Source: CAZJFH01 sp964545205
GTDB taxonomy: Bacteria; Pseudomonadota; Alphaproteobacteria; Rhodospirillales; Magnetospirillaceae
Direction: 5' to 3'
Assembly (NCBI GenBank): GCA_964545205.1
Contig: CAZJFH010000001.1
Coordinates: 62,001-126,000 of the forward strand
Length of the DNA stretch: 64,000 nt
The notes under the pieces are model-generated. The model had not been told where the DNA came from. It saw nothing but the letters and a program-made list of their open reading frames with translations, and made no database searches. The number at the start of each line of letters is the position of its first letter. The stretch's first letter is position 1. Positions 7,401 to 13,915 of the stretch are shown piece by piece. The position numbers were made by a program, and so were the translations under genes.

Positions 7401-7706
7401 TCAGGAAACGCAGCCCAATGGCCCGAATGTCTCGCATTTCATGAGCACACCTTCAGGCTGCATGCTGATCAACATGGCCCGAAAGTCCTCGAACTCCTCG
7501 TCCGAAAAGCCGCGCAACGCATCGAAGATCGAGTGCGTAAGAGCCGCAAGCTCTTCCTGCTCCTCAGTTTCGACGTTGCCCGCCCCCAGGACACCGACGA
7601 TCAAGATCGCCCCCTGAATCTGGTCACGAGGCAAATTGGTAATATCAAATCGGCCAAACAACTGGCCCAGGAAGGCTATCTGCTCGTCATCGAATCTCGA
7701 CTTCAT
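7401..7706 (-). CDS. Acidic hypothetical protein (101 aa)
   Basis: Starts at MKSRFDDEQ with GAGAG upstream. A longer frame to 7730 is possible but less likely. The protein is strongly acidic and helical (ETEEQEELAALTHSIFDALRGFSDEEFEDF) and ends FGPLGCVS. It is the first gene of a minus-strand run of three or four mini-genes whose promoter must lie in the AT-rich stretch at 7760-7850. Confidence 0.5.
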   Translation of the reverse strand: MKSRFDDEQIAFLGQLFGRFDITNLPRDQIQGAILIVGVLGAGNVETEEQEELAALTHSIFDALRGFSDEEFEDFRAMLISMQPEGVLMKCETFGPLGCVS

Positions 7707-7759
7707 GTTCGTTCTCTCGATGCGCCGCACGTCGAGACCATCTCGCCGCTCTCTGGCGC

Positions 7760-7850
7760 TTGAAAAGGCCTACAGCTACCCAATTGTAGCTGCAATATAT
7801 TTTCGCATAATTTATTAAAATACGTCTCTACGTGGCGGACTGTTTAAGAA
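7760..7850. promoter_or_regulatory. AT-rich promoter-like stretch, no gene seen in 7707-8158
   Basis: Bases 7770-7830 are unusually AT-rich (runs such as GCAATATATTTTCGCATAA) compared with everything around them. This stretch sits between the minus-strand mini-gene run and the plus-strand resolvase, where divergent promoters are expected. Short frames between 7828 and 8138 on both strands look random in composition, and I do not support them as genes. Confidence 0.35.
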
Positions 7851-8070
7851 TACGCGGATGCCGTGGGTTATAAGCCGGAAAGTGGTAATTACCAAAATGC
7901 CGGATTGCGGCGTTCATTTTACTTATATAGGCTCCTGCGGCAACGCGTGACAGCGGCCAGCGTTGTTTTGCTTGGCAGCGGCATTTCCGACCTCGCTCCG
8001 ATGCGCCATCACGCTCCTTACAAACCAACTGCCCTGTCTTGGTCGGGTACACCCTACCAGAACTCCGATC

Positions 8071-8142
8071 TGGTACAGTTTTACTGTCCTACATGGGTTG
8101 ACACCGAAGTTTTGGTACAGTTAACTGGGTGGGTCTAGACCC
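8071..8142. promoter_or_regulatory. Repeat boxes and palindrome upstream of the resolvase (candidate res/operator)
   Basis: TGGTACAGTT occurs at 8071-8080 and again at 8113-8122 in direct orientation, 42 bases apart. The first is part of the palindrome ACAGTTTTACTGT. A perfect 12-base palindrome, GGGTCTAGACCC, lies at 8131-8142. All sit just upstream of the serine recombinase at 8159. Resolvases commonly act on sites next to their own gene, which also serve as their operators, so this is the best candidate for its site. Binding is inference. Confidence 0.4.
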
Positions 8143-8158
8143 AAAAGGGACAGCTTGA

Positions 8159-8716
8159 ATGAAATTCGGCTACGCCAGGGTGTCCTCCACCGATCAATTG
8201 CTCGATCTCCAAGTAGATGCCCTGAAGGCCGCAGGCTGCGAGATCATTCGGAGCGAGAAGGTCAGCGGCACCAGCCGCAACGGCCGGCGCGAACTGGACG
8301 CCCTGCTGGAGTTCATTCGTGACGGCGACGAACTCCTGGTGACGCGAATCGACAGGCTGGCCCGAAGCATCTCGGACCTTCAGGACATCATCCGCACCTT
8401 GCGCTCGAAGGGTGCCAGCCTCAAGGCGACCGAGCAGCCCTTTGACACCGGGGACATCTACGGCGCGCTGACCATCAACCTGCTCGGCGTGTTCGCCGAG
8501 TTCGAAACGCAGCTTCGGCGTGAGCGGCAAATTGAAGGGATTCGGCGCGCCCGGGCCGAGCATCCCGAACGCTACCGAGGTCGGCGACCGACGATCAATG
8601 CGATTGAAATTCGGAGGCTCAAGGCGGAAGGCCTGGGCGCGAGCGCCATCGCCAAACAGCTTGGCATCGCCCGCACCAGCGTGTACCGCGTGCTGGCGAA
8701 CGGAAATGTCCAATGA
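8159..8716 (+). CDS. Serine recombinase (resolvase/invertase family)
   Basis: A full-length 185-residue small serine recombinase. The catalytic domain is intact: GYARVSS with nucleophile Ser9, and VTRIDRLARS with Arg63, Asp65, Arg66 and Arg69. The usual VSGTSRNGRRELDALL stretch and the long E-helix (NLLGVFAEFETQLRRERQ) are present. A C-terminal helix-turn-helix (IRRLKAEGLGASAIAKQLGIARTSVYRVL in segments) binds DNA. AGGGA precedes the ATG. Proteins of this size resolve cointegrates or invert DNA; which of the two cannot be told from sequence. It is the only intact recombinase gene in the island part shown here. Confidence 0.95.
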   Translation: MKFGYARVSSTDQLLDLQVDALKAAGCEIIRSEKVSGTSRNGRRELDALLEFIRDGDELLVTRIDRLARSISDLQDIIRTLRSKGASLKATEQPFDTGDIYGALTINLLGVFAEFETQLRRERQIEGIRRARAEHPERYRGRRPTINAIEIRRLKAEGLGASAIAKQLGIARTSVYRVLANGNVQ

Positions 8717-8848
8717 TCGGACAACCGCTCTGATGCAGCCGCCCGGCGGAGCCAGGGCTGGCTTCACGAAATGCTGCTGGTCCCGCTTCATCTCCGCACG
8801 GCCTGGAGCTACGATCCCGACTGTGGGCGGGTTGGGTGGGAGCAGTAG

Positions 8849-9070
8849 ATGGACGAGAAGGTCAGCCGCGCCGCGCGGGAGATGGTTGAGCGGTACGGGG
8901 CGAAGGCGGCGAACGTGGCACACGAGCGTGTCTCGGCACTGGCGCAGCAGTCAGCCTGGAAAGAGCACGATATCGCCTTGCGCGTCCTGACCGCCGTCGA
9001 GATGCTGCTGCGCCAGCAGGGCGAAGGCGACCGCGCGTCGCCGAGTTCCAACGAAAGCGACTCACCATGA
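8849..9070 (+). CDS. Small helical hypothetical protein (73 aa)
   Basis: Helical protein starting MDEKVSRAAREMVERYGAKA and continuing VAHERVSALAQQSAW. It resembles the many short alphaproteobacterial proteins with a REMVERYG.EA..HAE.RA pattern, for which I know no function. Its stop overlaps the next ATG (ATGA). Between the resolvase and this gene (8717-8848) a short in-frame stretch ends at the TAG just before this ATG but lacks a convincing start. Confidence 0.6.
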   Translation: MDEKVSRAAREMVERYGAKAANVAHERVSALAQQSAWKEHDIALRVLTAVEMLLRQQGEGDRASPSSNESDSP

Positions 9071-9555
9071 AACCGAAGAAGCCCATGCGGGCGTCCCTGG
9101 AGCAGGTGCGAATCACGCGGGATGGCGAGACCGCCATCATCGAGAATGCCGACCCGACAGTCTCGGTCACGCACCTTCGCATTGGGCCGCAGATAGCGTC
9201 GATGTCGGATGCCGCGATTCTGGCGCTGTTCAACGACGTGACCGCCACCCAAGACGAACTGGCCGCCGAGTGGGATCAGCCCGCCATCGAGATTCCGCCA
9301 GGACGCCCGCAGATCGAGTACGTCGAAACCGCCGACCAGTGGGTACCGCGCGGCCGTGTGCTGCGGTGCCATATCGATGACGAGGACGGCGAGACGCTTA
9401 TTCAGATCGACGACCACGAACTCACGCTACGGGAATTCGGGCGCTTGCTGCGCACCTACTCCGGCTGGGGCATGCGCATCACCTTCGTGCCTGAGGATCG
9501 GGTCGATGAAGAGCCGGAAATCGAGGTGCGGGAACCGCAGGAAGGCGAGCAATAG
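9067..9555 (+). CDS. Hypothetical protein (162 aa), coupled to the upstream gene
   Basis: Starts inside the stop codon of the 8849 gene. The middle section (LRIGPQIASMSDAAILALFNDVTATQDELAAE) and the RGRVLRCHIDDEDGE segment look like a well-formed soluble protein with an acidic tail. No catalytic motif or known family is recognised. Two-gene coupling suggests the two products act together. Function unknown. Confidence 0.6.
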   Translation: MKPKKPMRASLEQVRITRDGETAIIENADPTVSVTHLRIGPQIASMSDAAILALFNDVTATQDELAAEWDQPAIEIPPGRPQIEYVETADQWVPRGRVLRCHIDDEDGETLIQIDDHELTLREFGRLLRTYSGWGMRITFVPEDRVDEEPEIEVREPQEGEQ

Positions 9556-9696
9556 GGAGCCGACTGCTACCGATTTCTAGGCGGTATGCCGCGAATGCAT
9601 GCGCGACGCCAATCCAATGCCTTTTGGCGCTAACGCCCCTGGACTTTTCCTCTGCGGTTCGGAAAGATGCCGTTTAGAACCGGGAGGAAATTCGAG

Positions 9697-10209
9697 ATGG
9701 CAAAAAGGCCAACGAGAAAACCGAAGGCCACTGATCGGCAAGCCGCAGTGACACCTACGCAGACAGTCCGCCGAGTTTCGAAACGCGGGCGAGATGCGGA
9801 AGGCAACCCAAATGCGATTGACGTACATGTTGGCGCGCGGGTGAGGCTCCGTCGCACACTGGTAGGCATGAGCCAGGAGAAACTGGGCGAGGCACTCGGC
9901 CTCACTTTTCAGCAAGTGCAGAAGTACGAGCGCGGAGCAAACCGCATCAGCGCCAGCCGCTTGTTCGACCTCAGCCGTGTCCTCGACGTTCCCGTCAGCT
10001 TCTTTTTTGATGACATGGACGAAACGACAGAAGCCGCATCACCTGCGCGGATGAATCCAGACGCTCGAATGCCGATACGGGTAGACGAGGGTGAAGTGCT
10101 GATGAAGCGCGAGACACTCGAATTTGTGCGAGCCTATTACCGCATGCCCGAATCAGCCCGAGCGGCATTTGTGAGCTTGGTCCGGTCGGCTGGCGCGGAG
10201 GAGGGCTGA
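9697..10209 (+). CDS. Xre-family transcriptional regulator
   Basis: A 170-residue protein with a basic, disordered first 40 residues and a classical Xre helix-turn-helix at about residues 44-100 (VGARVRLRRTLVGMSQEKLG, LGLTFQQVQKYERGANRISA, LFDLSRVLDVPVSFFF). This layout is common among alphaproteobacterial regulators. GGAGGAAA lies seven bases before MAKRPTRK, which decides the start over a frame from 9667. The last codon overlaps the start of the thermonuclease gene. It may control that gene or the island. Confidence 0.85.
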   Translation: MAKRPTRKPKATDRQAAVTPTQTVRRVSKRGRDAEGNPNAIDVHVGARVRLRRTLVGMSQEKLGEALGLTFQQVQKYERGANRISASRLFDLSRVLDVPVSFFFDDMDETTEAASPARMNPDARMPIRVDEGEVLMKRETLEFVRAYYRMPESARAAFVSLVRSAGAEEG

Positions 10210-10853
10210 TGCCGGTGCCGAGGGGCGAGCTGATGTATCGACCCATCCTTCTCGGTCCACTGCTTCTCGCGTTTTCGGTTCCTGCCGCAGCAGCAGACCT
10301 GATCACGGGCGTCGCCACGGTGATCGACGGCGACACCATCGAGGTCCACGGCAAGCGCATTCGTCTCCACGGCATCGACGCACCTGAGAGTGCCCAGGTC
10401 TGCCTCGATCACGGTGCCAAAGTCCCCTGCGGTCGGAAATCAGCCTTTGCTCTCGCCGATCACCTCGGTCGGCAGGTGGTCGTGTGCGAGCAGAAGGACC
10501 GGGACCGATATGGGCGCGTCGTCGCCGTCTGCCATGTCGGCGGCATCGACGTGAACCACTGGATGGTCGCGCGAGGCTGGGCACTGGCGTATCGACGCTA
10601 CAGCCGCGACTACGTTGATGCTGAGAATGTTGCCCAGACCACCAAGAGCGGCATCTGGCAATGGACTTTCGATCCGCCGTGGGAGTGGCGGAAGTCGCGA
10701 CGAGCGGCTGGTCGCGACGCGACGACGGAAAAGGACTGCGGCGATTTTCGTTCCCACGCCGAAGCCCAGGCGTTCTTCGAAGCGGCCGGTCCTGGTGACC
10801 CGCATCGATTGGATCGAGATGGAAACGGACAAGCTTGTGAAGGGCTGCCGTAA
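10209..10853 (+). CDS. Secreted thermonuclease with Excalibur domain
   Basis: The hydrophobic stretch ILLGPLLLAFSVPAAAA is a signal peptide. The staphylococcal-nuclease fold follows: VIDGDTIEV (Asp40), IRLHGIDAPES (Arg52, Asp58, Glu60) and DRDRYGRVVAV (Arg103), giving the Arg/Glu/Arg catalytic set. The C-terminal 40 residues form an Excalibur calcium-binding motif (DCGDF... DRDGNGQACE). It would cut nucleic acid in the periplasm or outside the cell. The ATG at 10209 overlaps the Xre stop and has GGAGG close by; an alternative ATG at 10233 gives a shorter signal peptide. Confidence 0.9.
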   Translation: MPVPRGELMYRPILLGPLLLAFSVPAAAADLITGVATVIDGDTIEVHGKRIRLHGIDAPESAQVCLDHGAKVPCGRKSAFALADHLGRQVVVCEQKDRDRYGRVVAVCHVGGIDVNHWMVARGWALAYRRYSRDYVDAENVAQTTKSGIWQWTFDPPWEWRKSRRAAGRDATTEKDCGDFRSHAEAQAFFEAAGPGDPHRLDRDGNGQACEGLP

Positions 10854-10857
10854 GAAC

Positions 10858-11079
10858 TCAGGTCCGTTTGACGGACTTGCGCCCCGAATTTTTCTGCTCT
10901 TCCGGTGAAGCCTCGGCATCATCGGGTATGCCCAACAACGCCTTCTCGCATTCATGCACCATGAAGCATCTCTGACACCAAGCATACGTCACGCCATCAG
11001 ATGCACCGGCAACAACGTGCTCTTGAACCTCGCCGCAATGTTGGCAGAAATGATGGTTTCGAGTGAAACCGATGATCAT
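10858..11079 (-). CDS. Zinc-ribbon mini-protein (73 aa)
   Basis: Two CxxC pairs (CQHCGEVQEHVV and AWCQRCFMVHEC) make a zinc ribbon of the rubredoxin/HNH-finger type. A polar, lysine-rich tail follows. AGGGAGA lies just before MIIGFTRNHHF, which decides the start over a longer frame to 11175. It is convergent with the thermonuclease gene, four bases from its stop. Partner and role unknown. Confidence 0.6.
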   Translation of the reverse strand: MIIGFTRNHHFCQHCGEVQEHVVAGASDGVTYAWCQRCFMVHECEKALLGIPDDAEASPEEQKNSGRKSVKRT

Positions 11080-11335
11080 CGTTATCTCCCTGACTCCGCA
11101 ACAGCTACGACTTGACGTTCCCGTTGTCAGTGGAGATACAGTGGTAGTGCGCCGCAGCAATTTGTTTGGAGCCAAACATTTCTCCGCACCGAAGCCATTA
11201 ACACCGCAGTGGGCAGCCGATTTACGCTCCGTCTGGTAGCCGTAAACGAAATGTTGCGAAAAGGGGTGGACCGTGGGTGCAGGCGCTTGCCTGCGACTCT
11301 ACACCGCTCCATATCCGCGCCTTTTAACGGGCACG

Positions 11336-11734
11336 ATGGAGAAAAGTAGCGTGTGTACCGCCCTGGTCGTTGATGACGAGCCGCAGGTTTTGCTCGGAAT
11401 GTCTATGCTGCTGGAGGCTTTCGGATTCGCTGTCGTGCCGGCTTCGTCCACGGTCGAAGCTCTTGACGCGCTCAAGGGACGGACGCCGGACGTGATCATC
11501 GCCGATTATCGGCTTCGAAATAGCGAAACGGGCGTCGGACTGATCAACGCGGTCAGAATGCTGGTGGATCAGCCGGTACCGAGCATCATCATCACCGGCG
11601 ATACAGCGCCCGACCGTCATGCGGCGCTCACATCGAGCGGATTTCCCGTGTTCCACAAGCCGATTCAGGCTCCGGCACTTGCCGCCTCGCTCCAACAGAT
11701 GCTCGCTGATAAGTGCCCGGACGTAGGATTCTGA
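11336..11734 (+). CDS. Stand-alone receiver domain (CheY-like)
   Basis: A complete single receiver domain of 132 residues: acidic pair VVDDEP (Asp13/14), phospho-acceptor Asp57 in VIIADYRL, Thr87 in IIITGDTAP and Lys108 in FHKPI. There is no output domain. It closely resembles the C-terminal receiver of the backbone hybrid kinase at 16405-18567 (shared RTP..IIADYRL, TGDTAP.R, SGF...HKP). An upstream extension from 11273 is possible, but MEKSSV is the better N-terminus. No kinase lies beside it in the island. Confidence 0.9.
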   Translation: MEKSSVCTALVVDDEPQVLLGMSMLLEAFGFAVVPASSTVEALDALKGRTPDVIIADYRLRNSETGVGLINAVRMLVDQPVPSIIITGDTAPDRHAALTSSGFPVFHKPIQAPALAASLQQMLADKCPDVGF

Positions 11735-11811
11735 TCACGACCAAGGGCTAACCCGCCGCAATCACGGCTGCCTTCGTTGTTCGGGGCTGCTGTCACCCCA
11801 CCTCCAAGCGC

Positions 11812-12012
11812 ATGGAGAAACACGGCTACGTCGTCATCACCTGCCCGTCATGCGGCACTCAGAATGTCCACCACGTCGCCACCATCGGCAACGAGGTGTT
11901 CGTGTGCTGTCGTGGGTGCTTCGAGACGCGCCGTGGCTTGGACAGCGAACTGCCGTTCGATTTTCTACCTGGGTTCCGGTATCAGCCACCCGAGCGCAAG
12001 GGTCCGGACTAA
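11812..12012 (+). CDS. Zinc-ribbon mini-protein (66 aa)
   Basis: CPSCGTQNV and VCCRGCFETR give a CxxC...CxxC zinc ribbon. The rest is short and polar, ending FLPGFRYQPPERKGPD. It resembles the second zinc mini-protein at 10858 in size and idea but not in sequence. Its last 48 bases overlap, tail to tail, the minus-strand gene ending at 11965. Function unknown. Confidence 0.5.
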   Translation: MEKHGYVVITCPSCGTQNVHHVATIGNEVFVCCRGCFETRRGLDSELPFDFLPGFRYQPPERKGPD

Positions 12013-12300
12013 GCTGATCAATGGTCGGCGTGATCCAGCCAACCATTCCCGCGCCGCAGCCTCATCCCCCTTGATCGAATAGCGTTCTCCTGCGCTCCTG
12101 CGGTCGTAAGTGATCCGCCAACGCGCCGGCTCCGGTGGCAATCCGTCCAGAACTTGGATGAGGTCGTACTCGGGATTGGAGCTGCCGAGAATCAGCATGT
12201 GCAGCCAATCCTTGCCTCGGCCGACGATGACGACCAGAGCGCCATCCACGATCCGCGCCTCGTTCGGGGTGCCGTCCGCGATTTTGGACAGTGAGCGCAT
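11965..12300 (-). CDS. Hypothetical protein (111 aa) next to the island end
   Basis: Starts at MRSLSKIADGTPNEAR. A longer frame to 12387 would run through the TGTGGCACA repeats and is less likely. The product (GALVVIVGRGKDWLHMLILGSSNPEYDLIQVLDGLPPEPARW) looks like a real soluble protein but matches no family I know. It is the island gene closest to the tRNA-Glu junction, where an integrase or excisionase usually sits; it resembles neither. Confidence 0.5.
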   Translation of the reverse strand: MRSLSKIADGTPNEARIVDGALVVIVGRGKDWLHMLILGSSNPEYDLIQVLDGLPPEPARWRITYDRRSAGERYSIKGDEAAAREWLAGSRRPLISLVRTLALGWLIPEPR

Positions 12301-12352
12301 CGCCTGAGCATATCGAATACTCGTGATGGGCGCACGCGAGCATCCACTCCCC

Positions 12353-12385
12353 TGTGCCACAAAATGTGCCACAGACCTGTGCCAC
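12353..12385. repeat. Three direct TGTGCCAC repeats
   Basis: TGTGCCAC occurs at 12353-12360, 12365-12372 and 12378-12385, about 12.5 bases apart, so the boxes lie on roughly the same helix face. They sit 55 bases inside the island end, next to the tRNA-Glu 3' end. Integrases that use tRNA genes have arm-type sites in this position, so these are candidate integrase or excisionase sites. Confidence 0.5.
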
Positions 12386-12439
12386 ACAGCCGATTTTCGA
12401 CTGAGCTAAGGCTTTGTTTTTAAAGGAAAATATGGCCTA

Positions 12440-12515
12440 TGGCGTCCCCAAGGGGATTCGAACCCCTGTCGCCGCCGTGAAAGGGCGGTGTCCTAGGCCT
12501 CTAGACGATGGGGAC
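12440..12515 (-). tRNA. tRNA-Glu (anticodon TTC), CCA encoded
   Basis: The minus strand folds as a full cloverleaf of 76 bases. The acceptor stem GTCCCCA pairs with TGGGGAC, the anticodon loop CTTTCAC contains TTC, the T-arm contains GGTTCGAATCC, and GCCA closes the 3' end. The 3' end faces the low-GC island, whose last repeats begin 55 bases away. The 3' end of a tRNA gene is a favourite phage and island attachment site. Confidence 0.97.
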
Positions 12516-12716
12516 TGGAGGCGCGAGGCGCACTTGATAACCGCACCGGCCGCGAAAATCAACGCCTTTCGCGACCCGCCGGCGGGGCCGCGCGACCTTC
12601 GGGCGGTCGGGATTAGGTCTCCTGGCCGGTCCCCCCGACGGGCGGCAGTCTAGGGCGGGGCGCCGCGCCGGCTTATGTTGTGGCCGGTGTGCGCCGAGTT
12701 GGTCCGGATCGTCCCT

Positions 12717-13208
12717 GTGTCGCTGCGCCCAGTCCCTACGCGTTGGTTCTCCATCCTCCTCGCCGTCGCGCTCGCCGGCTGCGCCGACCTCGCGGTGCCG
12801 TGGCAGCAGGCCGCCGTGCCGGTGCCGCCGCCGAAGCCGAAGCGCATCCACGGCGCGCTGCCGGTGCCGGCGTCGAAGCCGGCGCCGGCGGCCGACATCG
12901 CCCTCTTCCCGGATCCGCCGCCGTTCGCCCTGGCGGCGCCGCGCACGCCGCTCCCGCAGGCGCCGCCGCGGCCGGATCCGCGGCGGACGGTCGGGCTCGA
13001 CGCCGACGCGGTCGAAGACCTGCTCGGGCCCCCCTTCGCGCGGCGCCAGCAGGGTGCGTCGGAGGTCTGGACCTACGGCACCGGGCCGTGCCGGACCGAA
13101 TTGTACCTGTACCCGAACGTCGCCACCGGCACCTACACCGCCCTGGCCTACCGCGAGCCCGAGCCCGCGGCGGGCTGCGGCGGCGAGGCGGCGGAGGCGG
13201 TGCCGTGA
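12717..13208 (+). CDS. Outer-membrane lipoprotein with SmpA/OmlA-like domain
   Basis: A short lipoprotein signal ends in the lipobox LALAGC-type stretch VALAGC. A proline-rich linker (VPVPPPKPKR, PASKPAPAA) follows, then a C-terminal OmlA/BamE-like fold (LDADAVEDLLGPPFARRQQG, WTYGTGPCRTELYLYPN). The GTG at 12717 gives a normal 22-residue signal; an ATG at 12675 gives a longer, less usual one. The stop overlaps the start of the response regulator (GTGA), so all three genes to 15396 form one coupled operon. Confidence 0.8.
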   Translation: MSLRPVPTRWFSILLAVALAGCADLAVPWQQAAVPVPPPKPKRIHGALPVPASKPAPAADIALFPDPPPFALAAPRTPLPQAPPRPDPRRTVGLDADAVEDLLGPPFARRQQGASEVWTYGTGPCRTELYLYPNVATGTYTALAYREPEPAAGCGGEAAEAVP

Positions 13209-13915
13209 GTGCCGCCGGCCGCCTGGCCGTCGTCGACGACGACGAGCCGTTCCGCGACATGCTCGCCGGCAACCTGGCCGATGCCGGCTATGCGGTGCGC
13301 GCCTTCCGCGACGGCGCCGACGCCCTGAAGGCGCTGAGCGCCGATGCCGGCGCCGACGCCCTGGTGCTCGACTGGCGCATGCCGGGCATGAGCGGCCTCG
13401 ACCTGCTCAAGGCCCTGCGCGGCGCCGGAATCGCCGCGCCGGCGGTGTTCCTGACCTCGCTCTCCGACACGTTCTACGAAGAGGCGGCGCTGGCCGCCGG
13501 CGCCGTCGACTTCGTCGACAAGACGCGCAGCTTCGCCGTGCTGCTGCGCCGGCTCGAGATGGCGATCGCCGGCAGCCGCCGCCTGCCCGGTGGCGAACGC
13601 CTGAGCCTCGGGCCGCTCAACGTCGACATGGCCCGCCACCGCGCCGCCTGGCGCGGCGCCGATCTCGGCCTGACGATGGGCGAGCTGCGGGCGCTGCTGA
13701 CCATCGCCCAGGCCGGGCGCGACGTCGGCTACCGCCAGATCTACGACGCGGTGCGCGGCGAGAACTTCGTCGCCGGCGACGGCGCCGAGGGCTACCGCGC
13801 CAACGTCCGCGCCCTGATCAAGCGGCTGCGGCAGAAGTTCCTCGCCGTCGACCCGGCCTTCGCCGCCATCGAGAATTGCGCCGGCTTCGGCTACCGCTGG
13901 ACGGAAGGCCGGTGA
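13205..13915 (+). CDS. OmpR-family response regulator, ChvI-like
   Basis: 236 residues with GTG start. The receiver domain has acidic cluster DDD (11-13), phospho-acceptor Asp56 in LVLDWRMPGM, Thr84 and Lys106. A winged-helix output domain fills residues 130-236 (LTMGELRALLTIAQAG, QIYDAVRGENF, ANVRALIKRLRQKF, GFGYRW). This domain order and the following kinase match the ChvI/ChvG layout of alphaproteobacteria. It should bind DNA when phosphorylated by the kinase encoded directly downstream. Both ends overlap neighbours by four bases. Confidence 0.9.
   Translation: MSAAGRLAVVDDDEPFRDMLAGNLADAGYAVRAFRDGADALKALSADAGADALVLDWRMPGMSGLDLLKALRGAGIAAPAVFLTSLSDTFYEEAALAAGAVDFVDKTRSFAVLLRRLEMAIAGSRRLPGGERLSLGPLNVDMARHRAAWRGADLGLTMGELRALLTIAQAGRDVGYRQIYDAVRGENFVAGDGAEGYRANVRALIKRLRQKFLAVDPAFAAIENCAGFGYRWTEGR

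Noticed and set aside
7863..8138. Plus-strand frame of 91 codons in the gap before the resolvase
   Set aside because: No ribosome site, odd composition, and it overlaps the repeat boxes; a minus-strand rival frame is equally poor.
11965..12387. Integrase or excisionase next to tRNA-Glu
   Set aside because: No tyrosine recombinase motifs (Arg...HxxR...Tyr) and no excisionase pattern in the protein.
13054..13911. Plus-strand frame extending the kinase upstream by 286 codons
   Set aside because: The extension is Arg/Pro/Ala-rich and overlaps the response regulator; GTG at 13912 is the natural start.
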